Assembly: GCA_964567295.1 (NCBI GenBank)
Contig: CAZMLU010000022.1
Coordinates: forward strand, 1 to 25,436
Reading direction: 5' to 3'
Source: SLJK01 sp964567295
GTDB taxonomy: Bacteria; Bacillota; Dethiobacteria; DTU022; UBA8154
Length of the DNA: 25,436 bases
Both the position numbers and the translations under genes were made by a program. Positions 8,484 through 15,141 of the stretch are shown here, piece by piece. Positions within the stretch are counted from its first letter, which is position 1; each line of letters begins with the position of its first letter. The notes beneath the pieces are model-generated. The model did no database searches. It had not been told where the DNA came from and saw only the letters and a list, made by a program, of their open reading frames with translations.

Positions 8484-8500
8484 ACTGGTTTTAAATCAGT
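8484..8500. promoter_or_regulatory. Imperfect palindrome upstream of the fab operon promoter
   Basis: ACTGGTTTTAAATCAGT is a 17-bp dyad in which 7 of 8 base pairs match around a central T. It overlaps the stop codon of the upstream NusG-II gene and sits 13 bp before the -35 box. It does not match the FapR operator pattern I know. A transcription factor site is possible but unproven. Confidence 0.25.
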
Positions 8501-8894
8501 AGGTTACTCCATCTACATCCTCGGGTTCTGTCTTTCTAAATGAAACAATGATACGGTTGGGCACGCAAACTATACTTTGGTAACTACGTTCTATCCAACC
8601 TGTATGTGAACAAATACCACGGGGGCATAAGTCTTCGCTTATAGGAAGCATGCGCACCCTCCCCTGACTAACCTCTAAAATAGCTTCATGCTCATCGTTC
8701 TCACCAAAGGGAATTTCAACCTTCTTTTCAGTTTCTTCGTCGAAAGAGATTTCCATAACAAAATCATTATCGACGTGAACTGTAATGTACTGCTGCTTTG
8801 TTACAGCATCCAGACTTAAGTTCAAGACAAATCCCCCCAGGCTGATTAGCAAAACAACAGCTATAAAGAACTTGTCCCAAAAAGTTAATTTCAC
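8496..8894 (-). CDS. NusG domain II-containing membrane-anchored protein
   Basis: The 132-aa protein has one N-terminal hydrophobic segment (about residues 9-27, FFIAVVLLISLGGFVLNLS) that would anchor it with the rest outside. A small beta domain follows, ending in CPRGICSHTGWI and IVCVPNRIIVSF. This cysteine pattern is that of the NusG domain II family (DUF1312). Such genes usually sit beside a Gx transporter, heptaprenyl diphosphate synthase component I, or rnf/apbE-type genes; none is next to it here. The start is GTG 8894 with AGGAGA 8 nt upstream. A promoter with a TATAAT -10 lies about 110 bp upstream. No function is established; it is not a transcription factor despite the domain name. 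Confidence 0.85.
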   Translation of the reverse strand: MKLTFWDKFFIAVVLLISLGGFVLNLSLDAVTKQQYITVHVDNDFVMEISFDEETEKKVEIPFGENDEHEAILEVSQGRVRMLPISEDLCPRGICSHTGWIERSYQSIVCVPNRIIVSFRKTEPEDVDGVTY

Positions 8895-9006
8895 TATTGA
8901 CTCTCCTGTCTCATTGTTTTAAACAAACACTCAACTTAATATTATAAAATTAGCTGCCAAAATAATGAATGCTTGTGGTATCGCAATAATTTATCATGTT
9001 TTTTAC

Positions 9007-9035
9007 ATTATAGAGCAGCTAGTCATAGAATACAA
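9007..9035 (-). promoter_or_regulatory. Probable promoter of the NusG-II gene
   Basis: On the minus strand TTGTAT (9035-9030) and a perfect TATAAT (9012-9007) are spaced by 17 bp. Transcription from here would give a leader of about 105 nt before the GTG at 8894. The leader contains a 6-1-6 dyad TTGTTTTAAACAA at 8914-8926 but no terminator-like structure that I can see. Confidence 0.5.
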
Positions 9036-9061
9036 CACCATATTAATAGAACCAGAAACAT

Positions 9062-9940
9062 TTAAGTCTTTTTATTCAACAATACGACAGTTGTCAAAAC
9101 CATAGCAACACCAATATACTGCCAAAAGACCAGGTTTTCACCAAGAAAGAAAAATGCAAGAATAATTGCTATGGGTGGCTCAACAGCCACGCCGATGCTG
9201 GCTTTTCCAGCCTCTACATAATTAAGCCCCGAAATATATAGAATATGGGCTAAAAAAGTCGAAATAAAAGCAATTGCCAGCAGCATAATCAAGAAAGTAA
9301 TAGAAAAACCGCGTTGAAAAATAGTCCAGGGAGGGAAAAATATTGATAGAGAAAGTGCCCCAAAGAACATCATATAAAAAACGACCTGTAATAGCTCATG
9401 CCTTCCCAGAGCATATTTTCCAAAAACGCTTAAAAAAGCAAATGATAAACCTGCCCCCAATCCCATAGCAATACCTCTATAATCCAATATGATAGAAGAT
9501 AAGAAAAGCTCATGGCCTCTAACTGTAAGAACAACACCTAAAAAGGCTGCTATCAAAGCAATTATTTTGTTAAATGTTATAGCTTCTTTTAACAAAAAGG
9601 AAGAGGCGACAATAACAAATATTGGCGATATATAGAGAAGAACAACCGCTACAGAAACACCAACTCTCTCAATTGCCTGCAGGTAAAAAAAATTAAAAAA
9701 CCCTACTCCTACAAAACCACTTAATGCAAATAAAACCAACTCCCTAATTTCTAAGAAAAAAACCGAGCGGTACTTGGGTAAGCAGTAGAAGAAAAAAAAG
9801 ATTGCTGCCAAAGCGACCCGAATTGAGGCCACCTCCAAGGGCTCTGCCCCTTCTCGAAATAGCATTGCACTAAAAATACCGGTTGTTGCCCAGCATACTC
9901 CTGCACCTGCTGCAAGAAAATAGCCTTTGTTAAATTGCAT
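9062..9940 (-). CDS. EamA (DMT superfamily) transporter
   Basis: This 292-aa protein is an integral membrane protein with about ten hydrophobic segments in two tandem EamA repeats. It starts with GYFLAAGAGVCWATTGIFSA. The first repeat ends with FLGVVLTVRG and the second near FFLGENLVFWQYIGVAMVL. The FLGE-x-QYIG pattern before the last helix is typical of EamA permeases. DMT proteins export metabolites or amino acids; the substrate cannot be read from sequence. It starts at ATG 9940 with a weak AAGGA about 11 nt upstream. It is transcribed away from the acyl-CoA synthetase gene, with a 228-bp divergent intergenic region between them. No partner gene is adjacent. Confidence 0.9.
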   Translation of the reverse strand: MQFNKGYFLAAGAGVCWATTGIFSAMLFREGAEPLEVASIRVALAAIFFFFYCLPKYRSVFFLEIRELVLFALSGFVGVGFFNFFYLQAIERVGVSVAVVLLYISPIFVIVASSFLLKEAITFNKIIALIAAFLGVVLTVRGHELFLSSIILDYRGIAMGLGAGLSFAFLSVFGKYALGRHELLQVVFYMMFFGALSLSIFFPPWTIFQRGFSITFLIMLLAIAFISTFLAHILYISGLNYVEAGKASIGVAVEPPIAIILAFFFLGENLVFWQYIGVAMVLTTVVLLNKKT

Positions 9941-10030
9941 ATGTTATAATTTCCTTACACCGTTAGAATATCTTGGAAAAACGAAAAATAGCACAAAAAT
10001 AATCCTCAATCTTACTTTTCGTTAGGAAAC

Positions 10031-10058
10031 ATTATAAAACATACTATAGTATTGATAA
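10031..10058 (-). promoter_or_regulatory. Putative EamA promoter with a palindrome in the spacer
   Basis: On the minus strand TTATCA (10058-10053) and a perfect TATAAT (10036-10031) are separated by 16 bp. A 12-bp perfect palindrome, ATACTATAGTAT (10041-10052), fills most of the spacer. A dyad between -35 and -10 is where a repressor or a MerR-type activator would bind. The -35 is only a fair match, so the call is tentative. Confidence 0.35.
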
Positions 10059-10082
10059 GAAAAGGGCAATCGTTTAATTATA

Positions 10083-10111
10083 TTGCTAATTTTCACATTT
10101 TCTATTACAAT
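10083..10111 (+). promoter_or_regulatory. Probable promoter of the acyl-CoA synthetase gene
   Basis: TTGCTA (10083-10088) and TACAAT (10106-10111) are spaced by exactly 17 bp. The predicted transcript has a leader of about 50 nt, ending in AAAGGAGG before the TTG start at 10169. This is the best promoter match on the plus strand in the divergent region. Confidence 0.5.
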
Positions 10112-10168
10112 CTAAAGAAGGAAAAGCTTAAGAACCGGAAAAGATTACAAAACAAAGGAGGCTGATTA

Positions 10169-11755
10169 TTGTTGAACTTTAATCTGATATCTGACTGTCT
10201 TGAAAAAGCATTTAAGCTTTCCCCAGAAAAAGAAGCTCTGGTACATGGAGACAAGAGAATAAACTACCAGGAATTCTGGGAAAATGCTCAACAAATGGCA
10301 AAAGCATTTCTCGAGCTAGGAATAAAAAAAGGTGACAGGATTGCAGTGCTCATGCCTAACTGCCCGGAATATCTTTATACTTATATGGCGTCCTCTATGG
10401 TAGGAAGTGTCATGGTAGGAATAAATCCTGCCTATAAAGGCCCAGAAATTGCTTATATTATCAATAATTCACTTCCTAAAGCTCTGATCATGATCGACCA
10501 ACATCACGATGTTAATTATCAAAAATTAATCAGAGAATATATATTCCCGGGGGTAATCCCCCATATTATTATCAACAATACCCAACAAAGTAAAAAATTT
10601 ATCATTCGCAGATCATTAAGCTTTGAGAAACTTATTTCCCAAGAAAGTACCACTGATGATGAAATGCTACTTGAGAGGAAAAAAATCCTTTCTTCAGATG
10701 ATGCAGCGCTGGTAATATACACTTCGGGCACCACTGGGAAACCCAAAGGAGCAGTGTTAACCCATAAAAATATCCTCACGAGTATTGGAGTTGAAGTAAG
10801 GGAGTGGGAAATTTCATCCCGGGACAGGTTGCTACTTCACTTGCATATGAGTCATATCGGAGGCGCAGCAGAACTTTCGGTTGCAGGACTCATGGGGATG
10901 TCGACAATGATAATAATGGATCACTTTAATCCCGTTGATGCTCTTCAACTGATCGAAAAGGAAAAGATTACTTTTCTGGGACAAGTTCCCGCAATGTTTT
11001 CGATGATGTTCAATGTTTCTGACTTTGAAAGCTACGATCTGTCCAGTATAAGAGCTTGTGCTGTAGCAGGAGCTCCTACACCTGTAGAAGTCATGCAAAA
11101 AATGTATGGCATAGGAAGGGGAATAGTTCTAACAGGCTATGGATTAGCAGAAACTGCGGGGTTAGTGACATATACTTCCAAAGAAGATCCCCCCGAAACC
11201 GTTATGAATACGGTAGGAAAGCCTGCTCCCGAGTTCCAGATTAAAATTGTGGACGAAGAAAAAAGCGAGCTTCCTAATGGGGAAAACGGTGAAGTAGCTA
11301 TAAAAGGAGATTCCGTTCTCGCTGAATATTATGAGCTACCTGAGGAAACAGAGAAATCAATTGACCAAGAGGGTTGGTTCTATACCGGAGATATCGGATT
11401 TATTGATGATAACAATTACCTTCAGCTAAGGGGAAGAAAAAAAGATATGATCATTACCGGCGGATATACTGTTTTTCCGCAAGAGATAGAAGATATATTA
11501 ATGAGACATCCACGGATTCAGTTGGCAGCTGTCTGCGGAGTTCCTGACCCTGTACTAGGAGAAACGGGAAGAGCCTATATAGTACCGCAAGAAGGAAATA
11601 CTTTTAAGCAAAAAGAAATTATTGCTTACCTGGAACAATATCTTGCCGAATTTAAAATACCCAAGCAGTTCGTCTTCCGACAAAGCCTCCCGCTAACCAC
11701 TTCCGGTGCAGTGGAAAAAAGAATATTGCAGGAGGAAATCGCCAATGAGGGATAG
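10169..11755 (+). CDS. Class I adenylate-forming enzyme, acyl-CoA synthetase-like, without the A10 lysine
   Basis: Enzymes of this family activate a carboxylate with ATP and transfer it to CoA. The 528-aa protein has the P-loop YTSGTTGKPKGAVLTH (about residues 185-200), A5 motif GYGLAETAG, A7 YTGDIG, and A8 RGRKKDMIITGGYTVFPQEIE. At the C-terminus the motif normally reading SGK(I/V)xKR reads SGAVEKR. The lysine needed for adenylation in characterised members is therefore alanine (codon GCA). The start is TTG 10169, 7 nt after GGAGG; a second TTG follows directly. It stands alone between a 17-bp-spaced promoter and a strong terminator. The substrate is unknown; medium or long-chain fatty acid is a guess from overall resemblance. 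Activity may be altered. Confidence 0.88.
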   Translation: MLNFNLISDCLEKAFKLSPEKEALVHGDKRINYQEFWENAQQMAKAFLELGIKKGDRIAVLMPNCPEYLYTYMASSMVGSVMVGINPAYKGPEIAYIINNSLPKALIMIDQHHDVNYQKLIREYIFPGVIPHIIINNTQQSKKFIIRRSLSFEKLISQESTTDDEMLLERKKILSSDDAALVIYTSGTTGKPKGAVLTHKNILTSIGVEVREWEISSRDRLLLHLHMSHIGGAAELSVAGLMGMSTMIIMDHFNPVDALQLIEKEKITFLGQVPAMFSMMFNVSDFESYDLSSIRACAVAGAPTPVEVMQKMYGIGRGIVLTGYGLAETAGLVTYTSKEDPPETVMNTVGKPAPEFQIKIVDEEKSELPNGENGEVAIKGDSVLAEYYELPEETEKSIDQEGWFYTGDIGFIDDNNYLQLRGRKKDMIITGGYTVFPQEIEDILMRHPRIQLAAVCGVPDPVLGETGRAYIVPQEGNTFKQKEIIAYLEQYLAEFKIPKQFVFRQSLPLTTSGAVEKRILQEEIANEG

Positions 11756-11814
11756 ACTTGTTGAGTTTTAGCCAACCCAAAATCATTTGAAATGATAATA
11801 AATTCCCAGAACAC

Positions 11815-11850
11815 AAGGGGCCGGAAATTATTCTGGCCTTTTGTTTTTAT
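11815..11850 (+). terminator. Rho-independent terminator of the acyl-CoA synthetase gene
   Basis: A 12-bp stem, AAGGGGCCGGAA with TTCTGGCCTTTT (three G-U pairs), encloses the loop ATTA. It is followed by GTTTTTAT. The G-U pairs become C-A mismatches in the opposite transcript, which also lacks a T tract, so the terminator works in the plus direction only. The loop contains the stop codon of the convergent thioesterase gene. Confidence 0.85.
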
Positions 11851-12376
11851 CTCCTGTAAAAGTCAGTTTGTATGTTGCACTCCCAATAGCAGCCAGTTCA
11901 CCATCATTATAGATATGCGCCTGACCGTAAGCCATAAATGAGCCCTTATGTACTATTTCAGCCTCTGCTATTATCAAGCCTTTGGTTATAGATTTTAAAT
12001 AGTTTACCTTGGCCTCAATAGTAGCAATGCCTTTAATCTCTTCTTTTTTCTGCAACAAAACATATCCAAGTGCTGCGTCTACCAGAGAGGCAATCACCCC
12101 TCCATGTACTATACCTAGCGAATTTGTCAAGGATTTATCCCATAAAAGGGTTAAACGTGCGAAGGGGTAATGAGAATACTCAACTTTAATCCCCAACAGC
12201 TCAAAAAAAGGTGAATAAAAAGCATTAGAAGAAATGGTCATATTTATCGCTCCATTATAAACGAAATATTGTCCTGCTAATGCACCCGTAGATAAAGAAA
12301 TTATTTTAATGCTTGAGTCATTTAAAAACCTCTCAACCGATATATCACAACCCGAAAGATATTTTCTACACTTCAT
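11828..12376 (-). CDS. PaaI-family hotdog thioesterase
   Basis: The C-terminal 115 residues or so form a hotdog fold of the PaaI/acyl-CoA thioesterase family, which hydrolyses acyl- or aryl-CoA thioesters. The key stretch is GIVHGGVIASLVDAALG, which holds the HGG turn and the catalytic Asp. ATIEAKVNYLKSI and a terminal ATYKLTF follow. About 70 residues precede the core and show no motif I recognise. I choose ATG 12376 (MKCRKYLSG, 182 aa) because AGGA lies 7 nt upstream. Starts at 12439 (TTG) or 12430 (ATG) would give up to 203 aa but have no ribosome binding site. The gene converges on the acyl-CoA synthetase gene, so the two could act on the same CoA esters; that is inference. Confidence 0.87.
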   Translation of the reverse strand: MKCRKYLSGCDISVERFLNDSSIKIISLSTGALAGQYFVYNGAINMTISSNAFYSPFFELLGIKVEYSHYPFARLTLLWDKSLTNSLGIVHGGVIASLVDAALGYVLLQKKEEIKGIATIEAKVNYLKSITKGLIIAEAEIVHKGSFMAYGQAHIYNDGELAAIGSATYKLTFTGDKNKRPE

Positions 12377-12468
12377 AAAATAATCCTGCCAAATTGTTCT
12401 ATCTATAGACCAACCCTTAAAAAAGATCATTAAAAACAACTACTTACACGGTACAATAAATACCAACT

Positions 12469-12496
12469 ATGATACAATATCAAGATAGGTTATACT
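12469..12496 (+). promoter_or_regulatory. Possible promoter of the NAGS-like GNAT gene
   Basis: ATGATA (12469-12474) and TATACT (12491-12496) are spaced by 16 bp, about 32 bp before the ATG. The -10 is good and the -35 moderate. Confidence 0.35.
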
Positions 12497-12527
12497 GATT
12501 TACAGACAAGGAGGTAATCTCGTCCCA

Positions 12528-12989
12528 ATGATTTTTAGAAAAGCCAGAATATCTGATACGGAATATATGGCCCCTTTAATTAACCAGTATGCGGAAAAAG
12601 GTCTTATGCTTCATCGAACCATATCTTTTCTTTATCAAAAAATTAGGGATTATACTGTTATAGAGAAAAGCGGGGAAATAATTGGTGTAGGAGGACTGCA
12701 TATTTTTTGGAAAGACCTTGCAGAGATCTGTTCCTTAGCCATTAAACCCGAAAACCTAAATAATGGCCTAGGATTCAGGCTGGTGGAAACCTTACTTGAG
12801 GAAAGCCGTGATCTTGAAATTGATAGGGTTTTCGTTCTTACTTACCAACCACTCTTTTTTGAAAAATGTGGCTTCAAGCGAATCGAGAAAGAAAGCCTGC
12901 CTCAGAAAGTATGGACCGAGTGTATTAACTGCCCCAAATTTCCAAATTGTGATGAAATAGCATTATTGAAAAAAATATCACTTGGATAA
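12528..12989 (+). CDS. GNAT acetyltransferase resembling short N-acetylglutamate synthase
   Basis: The 153-aa protein is a single GNAT domain. It opens RKARISDTEYMAPLINQYA and continues with GGLHIFWKDLAEICSLAI, the acetyl-CoA loop NNGLGFRL, then YQPLFFEKCGFKRI. This pattern matches the single-domain N-acetylglutamate synthases such as Mycobacterium tuberculosis Rv2747 (ArgA), which make the first arginine-pathway intermediate from glutamate and acetyl-CoA. The C-terminus has CINCPKFPNC, a C-x2-C-x5-C cluster seen in the clostridial branch, possibly a metal or redox site. No other arg gene is in the window. AAGGAGG is present but 13 nt from the ATG, an unusually long gap; no in-frame alternative start exists between. 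Whether glutamate is the true substrate is inferred. Confidence 0.85.
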   Translation: MIFRKARISDTEYMAPLINQYAEKGLMLHRTISFLYQKIRDYTVIEKSGEIIGVGGLHIFWKDLAEICSLAIKPENLNNGLGFRLVETLLEESRDLEIDRVFVLTYQPLFFEKCGFKRIEKESLPQKVWTECINCPKFPNCDEIALLKKISLG

Positions 12990-13064
12990 TCTTCACGTAA
13001 GACCTGTGAAATAATTTATAACAGGATATCTTTATCACTATTTTTCTCTAAAACAATCCCCACG

Positions 13065-13096
13065 GCTTAGGCAATAATTGCTGTTAGTGCCTGAGC
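13065..13096. repeat. Hairpin between convergent GNAT and membrane-protein genes
   Basis: GCTTAGGCA (13065-13073) pairs with TGCCTGAGC (13088-13096), 9 bp with one G-U pair on the plus strand. The 14-nt loop overlaps a second small palindrome, GCAATAATTGC (13071-13081). No T tract follows on either strand, so it is not a classical terminator. It sits in the 134-bp gap between convergent genes. Confidence 0.4.
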
Positions 13097-13123
13097 AAAC
13101 AAGCAGCGAAGCAAGCAGATATT

Positions 13124-13426
13124 TCAAAGGTTTTTTTTCTTGCACTGCGAACAAAGTTCGTCCGATGCCTCTTCAGAAAAAAAAACGTTTTTTAGCATTG
13201 ATGTTTTTACTGGTTGTCCACAATATGAACATCTATAAATAACGCATCCTGCGTGCCACTTTATCAAGAAAAACAATCCTGCCACAGTTAATAACATCCA
13301 TAACAAAACTCCTGTCCCCCCAAGAGGCAAAAGCAGTAAGCCACCCCCCAGTAATAATGCCAGGAATATTACAACATAAAAGATTATTTTAAAAAACTGC
13401 ATATCCGAAGAATCCTCTTCTCGCAA
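13124..13426 (-). CDS. Small membrane protein with C-terminal zinc ribbon, function unknown
   Basis: I do not recognise this family by name. The 100-aa protein has two hydrophobic segments, roughly residues 11-33 (FFKIIFYVVIFLALLLGGG and on) and 36-56. A cytosol- or surface-facing tail follows with two CxxC pairs, CSYCGQ and CSQCKKK, separated by about 24 residues. This is the layout of a zinc ribbon tethered to the membrane. The start is TTG 13426, preceded by GAGGAG at 9 nt. An internal ATG nine codons later (MQFFK) has a weaker site. It is transcribed alone and convergently with the NAGS-like gene. A role in envelope sensing or protein quality control would be a guess. Confidence 0.7.
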   Translation of the reverse strand: MREEDSSDMQFFKIIFYVVIFLALLLGGGLLLLPLGGTGVLLWMLLTVAGLFFLIKWHAGCVIYRCSYCGQPVKTSMLKNVFFSEEASDELCSQCKKKNL

Positions 13427-13562
13427 TTAACACCGCTCCTCTTTATTAATGCGCAGGAATGGCTCAGAAATCCATTTGATATAATAGTCTGGCAATAACC
13501 AATACCCCACAAGTTTATAATATCAACAATAAATATATTTTGCAAGATTGATGTAATTTTGA

Positions 13563-13582
13563 ATATTCTTTGATGAGAATAT
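13563..13582. promoter_or_regulatory. Inverted repeat upstream of the second GNAT promoter
   Basis: ATATTCT and AGAATAT form a perfect 7-bp dyad with a 6-bp spacer (TTGATG). It lies 48 bp before the -35 box of a consensus promoter. The dimension fits an operator or an activator site. No matching regulator gene is nearby. Confidence 0.4.
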
Positions 13583-13589
13583 AACTTGG

Positions 13590-13617
13590 CAAAACGGGGC
13601 TTTTTAGCTTCGTTTTG
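13590..13617. promoter_or_regulatory. Second inverted repeat (hairpin) upstream of the GNAT promoter
   Basis: CAAAACG (13590-13596) and CGTTTTG (13611-13617) form a perfect 7-bp stem, with GGCT/AGCT giving inner pairing. It ends 13 bp before TTGACA. There is no T tract after it, so a terminator is unlikely. Confidence 0.4.
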
Positions 13618-13630
13618 TGTTACGTTACGA

Positions 13631-13659
13631 TTGACACCCAGTGCTTCCTAAATTATAAT
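13631..13659 (+). promoter_or_regulatory. Perfect consensus sigma-A promoter of the second GNAT gene
   Basis: TTGACA (13631-13636) and TATAAT (13654-13659) match consensus at all twelve positions with the optimal 17-bp spacer. The predicted start of transcription, about 13666, is about 30 nt before the GTG start, which has GGGAGGGG 6 nt upstream. Confidence 0.85.
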
Positions 13660-13696
13660 TAAGTTAATAATTAACATATTTTGGGAGGGGATATAG

Positions 13697-14200
13697 GTGC
13701 CAGCCGATGATATTCTATCCTCAGCACTGGAAGGTATTGTAAACATAGAGAAAGAATTTAAGGGGCAAGAAAAAAAGGATTATTGGGAAAAAAAGTTAGA
13801 TGTTTTCAAAAATGATCCCAACACGTTTGTTGGAACTCAAAAAGTTTTGGACGAAAACGAAAAAGGACTCGCTATTCATCTTTATCTATGCGATGAAAAT
13901 TTGATGGTGGCAGCGGAAGAAAATGGTAAATTCTGTGGATTCATATTCGGTCATATTAAAGAAGGAGTGTTTGGTTCAGATGAAGTCTCAGGTTGGATAG
14001 AAATATTGGGCGTTAGCCCCAAAGAACAAGGAAAGGGAATCGGCATACAAATGGCTGATGCTTTTATCACGCAACTAAATAAAATGGGTATCAAAAAAGT
14101 TTATACTCTGGTTAATTGGAAAGATACTAATCTTGCCAACTACTTTGCGTCTCAAGGATTCAAGAGGGCAGATTTTCTAACCCTACAGAAAGATACATAA
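13697..14200 (+). CDS. GNAT-family N-acetyltransferase
   Basis: The 167-aa protein has a GNAT core in its second half. GWIEILGVSP leads into the acetyl-CoA pyrophosphate loop QGKGIGIQMADAF, then KVYTLVNWKDTNLANYFASQGFKRA, the usual beta5-alpha4 end. The first 60 residues are charged and helical (EKEFKGQEKKDYWEKKLDVF) and not diagnostic. Such enzymes acetylate amines on small molecules, proteins or drugs; the substrate here is unknown. The start is GTG 13697 (MPADDILSS), 6 nt after GGGAGGGG. It is a single-gene unit under a consensus promoter preceded by two inverted repeats, so expression may be high and regulated. It is not close in sequence to the NAGS-like GNAT 700 bp upstream. Confidence 0.87.
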   Translation: MPADDILSSALEGIVNIEKEFKGQEKKDYWEKKLDVFKNDPNTFVGTQKVLDENEKGLAIHLYLCDENLMVAAEENGKFCGFIFGHIKEGVFGSDEVSGWIEILGVSPKEQGKGIGIQMADAFITQLNKMGIKKVYTLVNWKDTNLANYFASQGFKRADFLTLQKDT

Positions 14201-14421
14201 GCTATAAAAGAACATCAATAAAGTTTGACTATTATTTCAGTGAATAATCTGGCATTTTTATAAACGCCTCTTCAAGATGTCGGAATTTCATCCCTCGCCT
14301 GGCTTGAATTAAGCTGCCTAAATAGCAAGTATATACTTTCACTTTTAAAACATAACGAATATGAGAAAAACGGGATTTTTTCTTAAAAATTAGCTTCAAC
14401 TAAACACATACATCTCTTCCT

Positions 14422-15021
14422 TCATTTTCTTTCAAACTTATTCCAGAGTGAATCGACCTGCTTTTGCAATGCAGTTTCCGCTTCATCATTATATAAAACA
14501 TAGTCAGCCCTTTTAATTTTTTCTTCCAGATGGAGCTGTGCTTGTATGCGCTGTACAGCCTCATTATTTGACAGCCCATCCCTTTCCATTAACCTTTTAA
14601 CCTGAGTCTCCCTGGATGAAGCCACTACTACTGTTACATCTACCAGCTCTTCCATATTCGCTTCAAATAGGAGGGGCACCTCCCAAATTTGTATTTTATC
14701 CGGGTTGTTCCTTTTAAAATCTTCACTTTTTTTTTGGAAAAGTTGTCTTACTCTTGGGTGTACTATAGAATTAAGCTTTTTACGAGATTTTTCATCGGCA
14801 AAAACTAGGGCGGCAATATTTTTACGGTGGAGTGCACCATCTTCCTGAAGGTAATCCTTTCCCAACCAGTTTACTATATCTTCCCAGGCAGGTTGGCCTT
14901 GTTCAACAGCTTTCCTGGCCAAGCAATCTGCATTAAGGTGAATAGCTCCTTTTCGAGCCAGCATTGCAGCTGCTGTAGATTTTCCTGAAGCAATACCTCC
15001 TGTTAATCCTACTATTAGCAA
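14422..15021 (-). CDS. coaE: Dephospho-CoA kinase
   Basis: CoaE phosphorylates the 3'-hydroxyl of dephospho-CoA, the last step of coenzyme A synthesis. The Walker A loop GLTGGIASGKST begins at residue 5. HLNADCLARKAVEQG, KLNSIVHPRVRQ and WEVPLLFEANM are family signatures. I choose TTG 15021 (MLIVGLTGG, 199 aa), since AAAGGTGG lies 8 nt upstream and the length matches the family. ATG 15051 would add MVFQVKVVLG, which holds that site. It follows mutM after a 120-bp gap, in the polA-mutM-coaE order known from Bacilli and Clostridia, without the ytaF gene found there in Bacillus. Confidence 0.95.
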   Translation of the reverse strand: MLIVGLTGGIASGKSTAAAMLARKGAIHLNADCLARKAVEQGQPAWEDIVNWLGKDYLQEDGALHRKNIAALVFADEKSRKKLNSIVHPRVRQLFQKKSEDFKRNNPDKIQIWEVPLLFEANMEELVDVTVVVASSRETQVKRLMERDGLSNNEAVQRIQAQLHLEEKIKRADYVLYNDEAETALQKQVDSLWNKFERK

Positions 15022-15141
15022 TCCTAATACCACCTTTACCTGAAAGACCATCTATACCATTTAAAACACTATACAGAATCAAAAACAATACCCTTTCCGC
15101 ACCATAGAATGGAAAAGGCACGAAAGATGTGCTTAAAACGA

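Noticed and set aside
10052..10080. Plus-strand TTGATA-17-TAATTA before the acyl-CoA synthetase gene
   Set aside because: The -10 box matches at only two positions; the TTGCTA-17-TACAAT pair downstream is much better.
12455..12483. Possible minus-strand promoter TTGATA-17-TTTATT before the thioesterase gene
   Set aside because: The -10 box matches poorly and the position relative to the preferred start is not decisive, so it is not listed as a feature.
14231..14248. ATTATT/AATAAT hairpin after the second GNAT gene
   Set aside because: A 6-bp stem of A-T pairs only, without a proper T tract directly after it; not stable enough for a terminator.
14232..14399. 55-codon minus-strand frame starting at TTG 14399, very basic, ending HLEEAFIKMPDYSLK
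   Set aside because: No ribosome binding site, no recognisable family, and it lies between convergent genes in a 221-bp gap. It could be a gene remnant, but I cannot support it as a CDS.
14201..14421. Gap between the second GNAT gene and coaE checked for tRNA, small RNA or toxin-antitoxin genes
   Set aside because: I see no cloverleaf, no promoter-terminator pair and no paired small genes; only AT-rich sequence with short dyads.
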